DNA of 61,281 bases from UBA8296 sp031581145 (GTDB taxonomy: Bacteria; Bacteroidota; Rhodothermia; Balneolales; Balneolaceae), in NCBI GenBank assembly GCA_031581145.1, contig JAVLBP010000009.1, positions 1 to 61,281 of the forward strand, read 5' to 3'. The notes beneath the pieces were generated by a model. It was given only the letters and a program-made list of their open reading frames with translations. It searched no databases and was not told where the DNA came from. Positions 50,836 through 58,665 of this stretch are shown here, piece after piece (the first letter of the stretch is position 1; the number at the start of each line of letters is the position of its first letter). Both the position numbers and the translations under genes were made by a program.

Positions 50836-52773
50836 TTAGTTAGGAATTGTGGGAAGAGCCTTGGTGGTGATTTCCTCGTCTAGCTGCCTTAAGGCCTCTG
50901 ACTGAGACATCACACCTTGGTCTCCATGCTTATGTTTACGAACAGACACGGTCGACTGTTCCACTTCTCGTTCACCTAAGATGAACATATATGGCGTCTT
51001 GGATGTCTCTGCATCTCGAATCTTCGCACCAATTTTTTCGGCTCTTGCATCCACCGTGACTCGCATTCCCTTTGCTTGACACTGTTTTTGCAAAGCATAG
51101 GCTGCATCAGTCTGTGCATCAGAAATCGGCAAGATCGCCAGTTGTGTTGGCGCGAGCCATAATGGGAAGTCACCGGCAAAATGTTCAATCAAAATGCTCA
51201 TGAACCGCTCCATGGATCCAAATGGAGCGCGATGTATAATGACAGGGCGATGTTTTTGGTTATCGGATCCAACGTATGTTAAGTCAAATCGCTCTGGCAT
51301 CACATAATCGACTTGAACCGTCCCAAGCTGCCAACGGCGTCCAATGGCATCTCGAATAATAAAATCGATCTTAGGTCCATAAAAGCTAGCCTCGCCCGGT
51401 GCAATGGTGTAATTCAACCCCATATCATCGGCTACCGCCTGAATGTCGGCTTGGGCACGATCCCAATAGGCTTGCTCCCCACCATATTTCTTATCGTCAT
51501 CATCACGATAAGACAGACGAATATCGACGGGCATGTCAAACAAGGCAAACACCGTTTGTGTTAACTCTATGGTGTTGCGTATCTCCTCTTGGAGTTGGTC
51601 ATGCGTGCAATAGATGTGCGCATCATCTTGAGTGAAGCCACGTACGCGGGACAATCCATTGAGTTCACCTGATTGTTCATAACGGTACACCGATCCAAAC
51701 TCCGCGAGTCGGACAGGCAAGTCCCGGTAAGAGCGCATTTCCGCATCATAAATCCGGTGATGATGGGGGCAGTTCATCGGCTTGAGTAGAACCTGATCGT
51801 CATCCACATCAAGTGGAGCAAATTGAGAATCTTTGTAATAAGGATAGTGCCCAGAAGTCTCGTAAAGTTTAATGCGTCCGATATGTGGGGTGATCACCTC
51901 TTGATAGCCACGTCGAGTCTGCTCTTCACGAAGATATTGCTCTAGCAAGCGCCGCATGGTTGTTCCATTGGGTAACCATATAGGAAGACCACTTCCTACC
52001 ATGGAATCCATCATGTAGATCCCAAGCTCTCGTCCTAGTTTTTTGTGATCCCGTTTTTTGGCCTCTTCAACTTGTTCTAGATACTCCTCAAGCATGGAGG
52101 CTTTGGGGAAACTAATGCCATAAATACGGGTGAGTTGTGCCTTTTCGGCGTCCCCGCGCCAGTATGCCCCCGCCAAGGTGGTTAATTTGACTGCTTTGAC
52201 CATTGAGCTCGACGGTACATGAGGTCCCCGACACAAATCTGTGAATTCACCTTGCGAGTAAAATGTAATCGACCCATCGTCCAGGTCTTCGATGAGCTCT
52301 ACCTTATACTCATTGCCAAGAGATTTATAATAGGAGAGGGCATCCTCTTTTGAGACGTCGCGCCGCTCGAATGTGGAGCCTTTGCGCGCCATCTCCTTCA
52401 TGGTCTTTTCGATTGCGGCGAGCTGGTCAGGGCCAATGGTTTCGTCCCCAAAATCGATATCGTAGTAGAACCCTTGCTCAATGGCAGGACCAATGGTGAA
52501 TTTTGCCTCGGGGTACAGGGTTTGGACTGCCTCGGCTAGCAAGTGTGCAGAGGAGTGCCAAAACGTCATTTTTCCGTCGGCACTATCCCAAGTATTGATG
52601 GCAATCTTTCCATGTGCAGGGATTTCTCGGTGCAGATCATACACCTCACCATCGAGGGTAAAGCTGTAAGCATTACGTGCAAGTCCCTCAGAGATGTTTT
52701 TGGCGAATTCGAACCCAGTGGTACCAGGTGCAACAGATCTAGAGGATCCGTCTGGAAGGGTTAGGTCAATCAT
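50836..52773 (-). CDS. thrS: Threonine-tRNA ligase
   Basis: A 645-residue ThrRS. Parts in order: TGS domain (about 1-60, MIDLTLPDGSSRSVAPG); editing domain with the HxxxH motif HSSAHLLAEAV (about 72-82); and the class II catalytic core with VLLKPMNCPHHHRIY, YRDLPVRLAEFGSVYRYE and RVRGFTQDDAHIYC. The anticodon-binding domain (about 540-645, LAPTQLAILPISDAQ) follows. The zinc ligands lie in MNCPHH and later His/Cys positions. Its promoter should lie upstream, between 52774 and the tRNA-Val gene. It heads the translation operon. Confidence 0.97.
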   Translation of the reverse strand: MIDLTLPDGSSRSVAPGTTGFEFAKNISEGLARNAYSFTLDGEVYDLHREIPAHGKIAINTWDSADGKMTFWHSSAHLLAEAVQTLYPEAKFTIGPAIEQGFYYDIDFGDETIGPDQLAAIEKTMKEMARKGSTFERRDVSKEDALSYYKSLGNEYKVELIEDLDDGSITFYSQGEFTDLCRGPHVPSSSMVKAVKLTTLAGAYWRGDAEKAQLTRIYGISFPKASMLEEYLEQVEEAKKRDHKKLGRELGIYMMDSMVGSGLPIWLPNGTTMRRLLEQYLREEQTRRGYQEVITPHIGRIKLYETSGHYPYYKDSQFAPLDVDDDQVLLKPMNCPHHHRIYDAEMRSYRDLPVRLAEFGSVYRYEQSGELNGLSRVRGFTQDDAHIYCTHDQLQEEIRNTIELTQTVFALFDMPVDIRLSYRDDDDKKYGGEQAYWDRAQADIQAVADDMGLNYTIAPGEASFYGPKIDFIIRDAIGRRWQLGTVQVDYVMPERFDLTYVGSDNQKHRPVIIHRAPFGSMERFMSILIEHFAGDFPLWLAPTQLAILPISDAQTDAAYALQKQCQAKGMRVTVDARAEKIGAKIRDAETSKTPYMFILGEREVEQSTVSVRKHKHGDQGVMSQSEALRQLDEEITTKALPTIPN

Positions 52774-52818
52774 GAAAGCGTGGGAGCGAGAATCAAATCA
52801 AGTGCTACGATGTTGTTC

Positions 52819-52848
52819 GACAATTGGGTTTTTGACAATTGGGTTTTA
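52819..52848. repeat. 15-nt tandem repeat upstream of thrS
   Basis: GACAATTGGGTTTTT (52819-52833) is followed directly by GACAATTGGGTTTTA (52834-52848) and then a degenerate GACAGTGG. It lies in the 113-nt spacer between tRNA-Val and thrS, where the thrS leader would be transcribed. Confidence 0.85.
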
Positions 52849-52886
52849 GACAGTGGAAGTGGGTACCTGTTTGTTACCTTTTGATG

Positions 52887-52960
52887 TGGGTTCTGGCGGA
52901 TTCGAACCGCCGACCTCTACAATGTCAATGTAGCGCTCTAACCAACTGAGCTAAGAACCC
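52887..52960 (-). tRNA. tRNA-Val (anticodon GAC)
   Basis: The minus strand folds into a full cloverleaf of 74 nt. The acceptor arms are GGGTTCT and AGAACCC, the D-arm is GCTC/GAGC around AGTTGGTTA, and the anticodon stem CTACA/TGTAG holds the loop TTGACAT (anticodon GAC). The variable loop is AGGTC and the T-arm GGCGG/CCGCC holds TTCGAAT. Discriminator A is at 52887. CCA is not encoded, since the next bases on that strand read CAT. Confidence 0.97.
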
Positions 52961-52968
52961 ATAAAAAC

Positions 52969-52976
52969 CAAAAATA
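52969..52976 (-). promoter_or_regulatory. Possible -7 box of the tRNA-Val promoter
   Basis: Read on the minus strand this is TATTTTTG, an exact TAnnTTTG match ending 9 nt before the 5' end of the tRNA. A TTG lies upstream with a 15-nt spacer, shorter than usual, so only the -7 element is persuasive. Confidence 0.4.
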
Positions 52977-53040
52977 CGAAAAACCATCAATCAAGTCTAT
53001 GAGCTTGTGGATCCTCTTTGTACCTTGAATCGCTTAACAA

Positions 53041-53496
53041 GTGGACGCTATGACTAGACGATTTGCACGAGAAAAGGTGGTGCAGGCACTCTATGCCTGG
53101 GAGCTGAAGGGTAATACCAAAGACGAGGTGCGTCGTCTACTGGTCGAGCAACCCCTACAGGAAGATCAAAAACTCAAAAACTTTGCGTCCCATTTGTATG
53201 ACATGGCCGTGGGGCATCGATCCGATATCGACCTCATTATCGAAAAGCATCTTGCGAATTGGGATTTGAAGCGGTTGTCTCTTGTGGATAAGTGTATTCT
53301 TCGAAGTTCCATCACCGAGTTTTTGTATTTCAAAGATATCCCACCCAAGGTCACCATTAACGAGGCTATTGAGCTGGCAAAAGCATTTTATGATGAGCAA
53401 AGTGGGCAATTTGTCAATGGCTTGTTAGATGCTATCCGTAAAGATTTAACCGCCGAAGGACACTTGGTCAAAGAAGGACGAGGTCTAAAAGAATGA
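53041..53496 (+). CDS. nusB: Transcription antitermination factor NusB
   Basis: A 151-residue NusB, which with NusE binds boxA in rRNA leaders and prevents termination. Marks: RRFAREKVVQALYAWEL at the N-terminus, IDLIIEKHLANWDLKRLSLV, KCILRSSITEFLYF, then PPKVTINEAIELAKAF and FVNGLLDAI. The start is GTG 53041 or ATG 53050. The stop overlaps the ychF ATG by 4 nt. Confidence 0.95.
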   Translation: MDAMTRRFAREKVVQALYAWELKGNTKDEVRRLLVEQPLQEDQKLKNFASHLYDMAVGHRSDIDLIIEKHLANWDLKRLSLVDKCILRSSITEFLYFKDIPPKVTINEAIELAKAFYDEQSGQFVNGLLDAIRKDLTAEGHLVKEGRGLKE

Positions 53497-54593
53497 GCGT
53501 TTCGTGTGGCATCGTAGGCCTACCTAATGTGGGGAAATCGACGTTATTTAATGCGCTGAGCAGCGCCAAAGCCGAGGCTGCAAATTTCCCTTTTTGTACG
53601 ATTGATCCCAATGTGGGTTTGGTGAATGTGCCAGATCCTCGACTCGATACCTTGACCAGACTCGTCAACCCGGCTTCTGTAATTCCTGCATCCATTGAAT
53701 TTGTGGACATCGCCGGCTTGGTCAAAGGTGCCAGTGAGGGGAAAGGAAAAGGGAATGCGTTTTTGAGCAACATCCGAGAGGTAGATTTAATCCTGCATGT
53801 GGTTCGTTGTTTTGATGACCCTGATGTGATTCATGTGGAGGGGAATGTTGACCCTCTTCGTGATATTGAGATTATCGAGCAGGAACTCATCCTCAAGGAT
53901 ATCGATGTGATTGATAAACGGGTGAGTACGCTCAAAAAGCAAGCCAAAAGTGGCGATAAGGGCGTTGCCCAGCAAGCTGAGGCGCTAGAAGCGCTGCTTG
54001 ATAAACTAGGCGAAGGAATCGCGCTCCGAGCCATAGAATGCTCAGAAATTCAGCTTGAGGCGCTAAAAGATACGCACTGTTTGTCGCAAAAGCCGGTATT
54101 GTATGCATGCAACGTGGATGAGGATGGATTGCCCAACGGGGACCAGGTGGAGGCAGTGCAGGCTGTACGAGCCAAAGCCGAGGCCCAAGGCGATCACGTA
54201 GTCGTGTTCTGCGCCAAAATTGAGTCAGAAATAGCTGAATTGGAGCCAGATGAAACACAGATGTTTTTGGAAGATCTAGGTTTGACTGATGCGGGATTGC
54301 CCAAGCTAATCCAAGAGGCGTATCGCTTGCTTGGCCTCATTACCTACTTCACAGCAGGGGAGAAAGAGGTCCGAGCATGGCAAATCCGACAAGGAACCAA
54401 GGCACCACAAGCTGCTGGGGTGATCCATACAGACTTTGAGAAGGGGTTCATCCGAGCAGAGACCATTGCGTTTGCCGATTATCAGGCCCTAGGATCTGAG
54501 AAAGAGGCTCGTGAGGCTGGAAAAATGCGTCAGGAGGGTAAAGAGTATGTCGTCCAAGATGGCGACGTGTTACTGTTTCGATTCAACGTCTGA
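53493..54593 (+). CDS. ychF: Ribosome-binding ATPase YchF (OLA1 family)
   Basis: A 366-residue Obg-family P-loop protein. G1 is GLPNVGKSTLFNAL, G3 is FVDIAGLVKGAS, and the nucleotide-specificity motif is NVDE instead of NKxD, the change associated with ATP preference in YchF/OLA1. A coiled coil (about 125-160) and the C-terminal TGS domain (about 280-363: LITYFTAGEKEVRAWQI) are present. It is coupled to nusB by ATGA. The last 24 nt overlap the convergent SPOR-like gene. Confidence 0.96.
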   Translation: MSVSCGIVGLPNVGKSTLFNALSSAKAEAANFPFCTIDPNVGLVNVPDPRLDTLTRLVNPASVIPASIEFVDIAGLVKGASEGKGKGNAFLSNIREVDLILHVVRCFDDPDVIHVEGNVDPLRDIEIIEQELILKDIDVIDKRVSTLKKQAKSGDKGVAQQAEALEALLDKLGEGIALRAIECSEIQLEALKDTHCLSQKPVLYACNVDEDGLPNGDQVEAVQAVRAKAEAQGDHVVVFCAKIESEIAELEPDETQMFLEDLGLTDAGLPKLIQEAYRLLGLITYFTAGEKEVRAWQIRQGTKAPQAAGVIHTDFEKGFIRAETIAFADYQALGSEKEAREAGKMRQEGKEYVVQDGDVLLFRFNV

Positions 54594-55118
54594 GACAGCG
54601 GTGGTGTCCGGGTCGGTGATCCACTGCGTTCCCTCAGGGGCAAGACGTTGTGTATCAAGCTCCCCCTGTACGACCCAGGCATCGGGAAATTGCCTACGGA
54701 TGGTTTCTGCAAAATAGATCGCGACCCTCTGCTCCGTAAAATTACCCACCGATACACGGTAATAGGGTGTTCGAAAATCGAGATACCCTTTTGGGCGGTG
54801 CTCCGTAAATAGGGTGTCTGACCACACAAGGTATTCTTGAAGAATGCTGTCAGCTTCCATCACCTGACGCGTACGAGCGATTTGAACCTTGTAGCCATAG
54901 CTTGGTTGCTCGGTACGCACCGAATCATCCAAGGTAGGCGACTCAAGATAAGGTGACTCAAATCGACTTGGGGGTGCCCAATCGGTGAGGGAATTGCGGG
55001 TCCCGTCGAGTAGAGGGCGGACAAATTGAGCCTCTGTTGTCGATGGAAAGAGGATACCCCCAAGGGCGACGACGACAATCCAGGGTATCCTGCCAGAGCG
55101 TGTCATGAGGCGTGTCAT
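54570..55118 (-). CDS. Exported SPOR-like domain protein
   Basis: About 182 residues from ATG 55118. A hydrophobic segment (IPWIVVVALGGILF) with a cleavage-like STTEAQ suggests a signal peptide. The region YGYKVQIARTRQVMEADSIL ... TPYYRVSVGNFTEQRVAIYF has the beta-alpha-beta pattern and YRVxVGxF motif of SPOR (sporulation-related repeat) domains, which bind denuded peptidoglycan. The 55118 start forms ATGA with the deoC stop, but a 12-nt repeat gives equivalent ATGs at 55130 and 55106. It overlaps ychF by 24 nt in the convergent direction. Confidence 0.72.
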   Translation of the reverse strand: MTRLMTRSGRIPWIVVVALGGILFPSTTEAQFVRPLLDGTRNSLTDWAPPSRFESPYLESPTLDDSVRTEQPSYGYKVQIARTRQVMEADSILQEYLVWSDTLFTEHRPKGYLDFRTPYYRVSVGNFTEQRVAIYFAETIRRQFPDAWVVQGELDTQRLAPEGTQWITDPDTTAVSDVESKQ

Positions 55119-55133
55119 GAGGCGTGCCATGAG
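55098..55133. repeat. 12-nt tandem repeat x3 across the deoC stop / SPOR gene start
   Basis: GCGTGTCATGAG occurs at 55098-55109 and 55110-55121, with GCGTGCCATGAG at 55122-55133. On the minus strand each copy carries an ATG, so the start codon has been triplicated in frame and the stop of deoC lies inside the array. Confidence 0.92.
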
Positions 55134-55918
55134 ACGTGCAATTGTGCGGTGATATCGTCAAGCAGTGAGCTTGCTCCAAAACGCATATGCTGTGGATGGC
55201 GCCAATCAAAGGGGAGGTGATCTTCCGCAAGGGCAATGTAGGGGCGCGCTTGGTCTACTGTTCGAACCCCTCCAGCAACTTTAATACCTACGGTCTGTCC
55301 AGTGGTTTTGTGATGCTCTCCAACAACCTTCATCATCACTTCAACAGCTTCCACTGTAGCCGAAATCGCCACTTTACCTGTCGATGTTTTTAGAAAGTCA
55401 GCGCCCCCGGCAATGGCTGCTTTGGATGCAGCCGCGATCATCTCGACTCCTGGTGTGCCATCTGTTGCCGTCGCATCCGTGCCACCAGAACCCATTTCAC
55501 CCGTTTCGAGAATGACTTTTAACATAGCATCCCCACATACCGATTTATGTGCAGCAACATGGTTTTGGACCGCTTGCCAATCCCCTTGATGGGCAGCCCA
55601 TTTTGGGATCACGATATCGACCTCATGAGCACCATCATCAAGGACGGTTTGTGTCTCGATGAGTTGGGCAGATAAAGGGCTCATCGCATGAGGAAATCCA
55701 CCTGAGACCGCACACACACGAACGCCTGTATCTTGGGTCGCTTTGGCCACTGTACTCACTCGCAGAGGGTAGACACAAATCGCGGCAACAGTAGGCAATC
55801 CATCCGCAGGACTCATCCCTTTTTGACACAGCGCCTTGATGTCCGTCTCGCTCTCAGTACCCGACAAGGAGGTTAGATCCAAAATACCTGTGAGTGACGC
55901 TAGGTCATTCGTCGTCAT
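55115..55918 (-). CDS. deoC: Deoxyribose-phosphate aldolase
   Basis: Splits 2-deoxyribose 5-phosphate into acetaldehyde and glyceraldehyde 3-phosphate during deoxynucleoside salvage. The 267 residues are of the longer, E. coli-like type: ILDLTSLSGTES, AAICVYPLRV, VCAVSGGFPH, the Schiff-base Lys in ADFLKTSTGK and the second Lys in VGIKVAGGVRT. The start MTTNDLASL gives normal length. It is 108 nt from the pckA stop and shares a stop/start overlap with the SPOR-like gene. Confidence 0.95.
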   Translation of the reverse strand: MTTNDLASLTGILDLTSLSGTESETDIKALCQKGMSPADGLPTVAAICVYPLRVSTVAKATQDTGVRVCAVSGGFPHAMSPLSAQLIETQTVLDDGAHEVDIVIPKWAAHQGDWQAVQNHVAAHKSVCGDAMLKVILETGEMGSGGTDATATDGTPGVEMIAAASKAAIAGGADFLKTSTGKVAISATVEAVEVMMKVVGEHHKTTGQTVGIKVAGGVRTVDQARPYIALAEDHLPFDWRHPQHMRFGASSLLDDITAQLHVSWHAS

Positions 55919-55970
55919 TTGCAGACTGTTTGATACTGTTTTTGATTCCGTTTTTTATCCCGTTGTCGCA

Positions 55971-56002
55971 TCAATGTATGCTTCAATGTATGCTTCAATG
56001 TT
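55971..56002. repeat. 12-nt tandem repeat upstream of deoC
   Basis: TCAATGTATGCT at 55971-55982 and 55983-55994, followed by a partial third copy (TCAATGTT). It lies in the 108-nt spacer between the pckA stop and the deoC start. Confidence 0.8.
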
Positions 56003-56026
56003 CACGTCATTCGTGTCATCTTGAAG

Positions 56027-57685
56027 CTATACAAGAGGACCGGCAGATGCAATTTCTTCGCCTGCAACCTCTTCGAACTGCTTAAAATTCTCCCGAAACA
56101 TTCCTGCAAGCTTAACCGCCGTCTGTGTATAATCATCCTTGTTGGGCCAGGTCCGTTTTGGATCAAGGAGCTCGCGTTGTACTCCAGGGACGTCGTCTGG
56201 GATTTCTAATCCAAAGATGGGATCGATATGAAATGCCCCTTTATTTAATGAGCCACTTAGCGCCTCAGCAAGCATCGTTCTTGTACTGGATAATTTCATT
56301 CGTGAGCCGACTCCATACGATCCACCCGTCCAACCCGTATTGATGAGCCAAACGGTCGCGTTGTGCTTTTTGATCTTTTCTGCCAGCAGGCGAGCGTACT
56401 CTGACGGGTGAAGGGGCATGAAAGGGGCCCCAAAACAGGCACTAAATGTGGCTTCAGGCTCTGTAATGCCACGCTCAGTTCCGGCAACCTTGGCCGTGTA
56501 GCCGCTCATAAAATGGTACATGGCTTGCGCAGGTGACAGCCTAGAAATAGGAGGTAAGACCCCAAACGCATCCGCGGTTAGGAAGATGATGTTTTTTGGG
56601 TGACCAGCTCTGCCGGTTTTGCTTGCATTGGGAATGTAGTCAATGGGGTACGAGCAGCGTGTATTTTGTGTGAGCGATACGTCATCAAAATCTGGACGAC
56701 GTTTATGATCGAGGATTACATTCTCCAAAATGGTTCCCGGCATCTGTGTCGTCGCGTAGATTTCTGGTTCCTGTTTTGGACTCAGATTAATGGTTTTGGC
56801 ATAACACCCTCCTTCAAAATTAAAGATGCCTTGGTCACTCCACCCATGCTCGTCGTCGCCAACCAATGTTTTGTCTTGATCTGCGGATAGTGTGGTTTTT
56901 CCGGTTCCTGATAACCCAAAAAAGACAGCTGTATTGCCGTTGCTGTCAACATTGGCAGAGCAATGCATCGGCATGACCCCTTTTTGTGGGAGCAGATAAT
57001 TCATCACGCCAAAAATCCCCTTTTTAACCTCCCCTGAATAGAGTGTTCCCCCAATGAGAATGAGCTTTTTCTCAAAATTCACGAGGATGAAGGTCTTGGA
57101 TTGGGTCCCATCAGTCTCAGGATCCGCCTCGCAAAAAGGGGCTGCTAAAACGGTAAAATTTGGGGTAAACGATGCTAATTCGTCATCTGACGGTCGAATA
57201 AACATGTTATGGGAGAAGAGTCCATGGTAGGCCACCTCACTGACGACTCGTACATTCAAACGGTGCTCAGGATCAGCGCCGGCATACAAATCCTTCACGT
57301 ATACCGATTTGTCTTTCAAGTACGAGGCCACCTTAGCGTGAAGTTTTTCAAAGACCTCTTTTGAGATTGGTGTATTGAATCCTCCCCAGTCGACCCGCTC
57401 TTTGGTTTGTTCGTCTTCGACGATGAATCGATCCTTGGGTGATCGACCTGTGTAGGTACCTGTAACAATTCGTATGGCATGCTTGTCAGTGAGAACCCCC
57501 TCATCATTTTTGAGTATGTGCTCATAAAGTTCTGGTGGGGTAAGGTTCCAGTGTTGATACGCTTCAGGTAATTGTAGGTTCAAGGTGTCAAGTGCAACAG
57601 CGCTTCGTGGCGCGTTGAATTGACCAGCGCTTCGTGGCGCATTGATTTGACCAGCGCTTTGTGGCGCGTCATGTGTTGTTGTCAT
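56027..57685 (-). CDS. pckA: Phosphoenolpyruvate carboxykinase (ATP)
   Basis: Converts oxaloacetate and ATP to PEP, the entry to gluconeogenesis. From ATG 57685 there are 552 residues. Motifs: GTYTGRSPKDRFIVED, MHCSANVDSNGNTAVFFGLS with the P-loop GLSGTGKTTLSAD, and VGDDEHGWSDQGIFNFEGG, then RCSYPIDYIPNA. The ATP (not GTP) type is clear from the kinase-1a sequence. The N-terminus carries about 20 extra residues with a repeated SAGQxNAPR peptide, encoded by 27-nt repeats. The frame is open to 57769, but MTTTHDAP is the likely start. Confidence 0.96.
   Translation of the reverse strand: MTTTHDAPQSAGQINAPRSAGQFNAPRSAVALDTLNLQLPEAYQHWNLTPPELYEHILKNDEGVLTDKHAIRIVTGTYTGRSPKDRFIVEDEQTKERVDWGGFNTPISKEVFEKLHAKVASYLKDKSVYVKDLYAGADPEHRLNVRVVSEVAYHGLFSHNMFIRPSDDELASFTPNFTVLAAPFCEADPETDGTQSKTFILVNFEKKLILIGGTLYSGEVKKGIFGVMNYLLPQKGVMPMHCSANVDSNGNTAVFFGLSGTGKTTLSADQDKTLVGDDEHGWSDQGIFNFEGGCYAKTINLSPKQEPEIYATTQMPGTILENVILDHKRRPDFDDVSLTQNTRCSYPIDYIPNASKTGRAGHPKNIIFLTADAFGVLPPISRLSPAQAMYHFMSGYTAKVAGTERGITEPEATFSACFGAPFMPLHPSEYARLLAEKIKKHNATVWLINTGWTGGSYGVGSRMKLSSTRTMLAEALSGSLNKGAFHIDPIFGLEIPDDVPGVQRELLDPKRTWPNKDDYTQTAVKLAGMFRENFKQFEEVAGEEIASAGPLV
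57599..57673. repeat. 27-nt tandem repeat encoding the pckA N-terminal extension
   Basis: Two full 27-nt units (57599-57625, 57626-57652), each beginning AGCGCTTCGTGGCGC, plus a partial third to 57673. On the minus strand they encode successive copies of a SAGQINAPR-like peptide ahead of the conserved enzyme. Confidence 0.9.
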
Positions 57686-57737
57686 GCTCCAATACGTTGA
57701 TTTAGTCCCGATGATTAATCGATTAGCTCGTATCTTC

Positions 57738-57745
57738 CAAAAGTA
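57738..57745 (-). promoter_or_regulatory. Possible -7 box of the pckA promoter
   Basis: Reads TACTTTTG on the minus strand, an exact TAnnTTTG match, about 53 nt before the pckA ATG. No TTG is seen at the expected upstream distance, so only half of the promoter is supported. Confidence 0.4.
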
Positions 57746-57789
57746 AGGACGCCATGACTGAATGACCACTTAATTTTTCGCAATACACT

Positions 57790-58665
57790 ATGTTTAATCT
57801 CTTTACGAGCCCGTGTAGATTGGCGTGTATCCAATGTGCATACCCAGGCTCGATGGCCTTAAGTCTAGACCATCATGCTCAGCTCATTCGAGACGCAGCG
57901 AGGGATGGTGCACAAGTCATTATCTTGCAAGAGCTTTTTGCACAGCCCTATGTGGGGGCGCGCATTGACGAGGCACATTTTGCGGAGGCATCGGCTGTGG
58001 ATGGATCGCTGATACAACAGATGAGCGCACTCTCCAAAGAGCTTTCTGTGTGGTTGGTGGTCCCTTTCTTTGAACAAGCAGGCCCAGGAGTGTACTACAA
58101 TGCAGCTGTTGTTCTCAATGATCAAGGCGAAAGGGTGCTTCATTACCGAAAGAATCATGTTCCAGAGGATCCAGGTTTCCACGAAAAGTATTATTTCGCC
58201 CCTGGAGATCTCGGGTATCCAGTGGTAGACACTCCATGGGGCAAGCTAGGCGTCTTGATCTGTTGGGATCAATGGTTTCCAGAGGCAGCTCGCTTGCTTG
58301 CTTTACAAGGGGCCCAGTACATCGTGTATCCAACTGCGATTGGCACGCTAAAAACAGAATCTGAAGCTGAAGGGAAGAAGTTTCATGATGCCTGGAAAAC
58401 GATTCAGCGATCTCATGCGATTGCTAACGGCGTGTTTGTTGCTGCAGTCAATCGAGTAGGGGTTGAATCTGGGACAACGTTCTGGGGTCGTTCGTTTGTC
58501 GCTGGCCCTCTTGGTGAAATTGTAGCAGAAGCAGGGAAGGAAGAGGAGATTTTACACACAACCATGGATGTTTCCGAGGTTGAATCGGTTCGTAGATCTT
58601 GGCCCTTTTTCCGCGATCGTCGCATTGATACGTACGAACCCTTGCGCACACGGTGGGTAGATTAA
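57790..58665 (+). CDS. aguB: N-carbamoylputrescine amidase
   Basis: Nitrilase-superfamily enzyme of 291 residues that hydrolyses N-carbamoylputrescine to putrescine, CO2 and ammonia. The Glu-Lys-Cys triad is in VIILQELFAQPY, HYRKNHVPEDPGF and VLICWDQWFPEAAR. The other marks (AIGTLKTESEAEGK, NGVFVAAVNRVG, TFWGRSFVAGPLG) are those of the AguB group. The next gene is agmatine deiminase, which makes its substrate. Its stop overlaps the GTG start of aguA by 13 nt. Confidence 0.95.
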   Translation: MFNLFTSPCRLACIQCAYPGSMALSLDHHAQLIRDAARDGAQVIILQELFAQPYVGARIDEAHFAEASAVDGSLIQQMSALSKELSVWLVVPFFEQAGPGVYYNAAVVLNDQGERVLHYRKNHVPEDPGFHEKYYFAPGDLGYPVVDTPWGKLGVLICWDQWFPEAARLLALQGAQYIVYPTAIGTLKTESEAEGKKFHDAWKTIQRSHAIANGVFVAAVNRVGVESGTTFWGRSFVAGPLGEIVAEAGKEEEILHTTMDVSEVESVRRSWPFFRDRRIDTYEPLRTRWVD

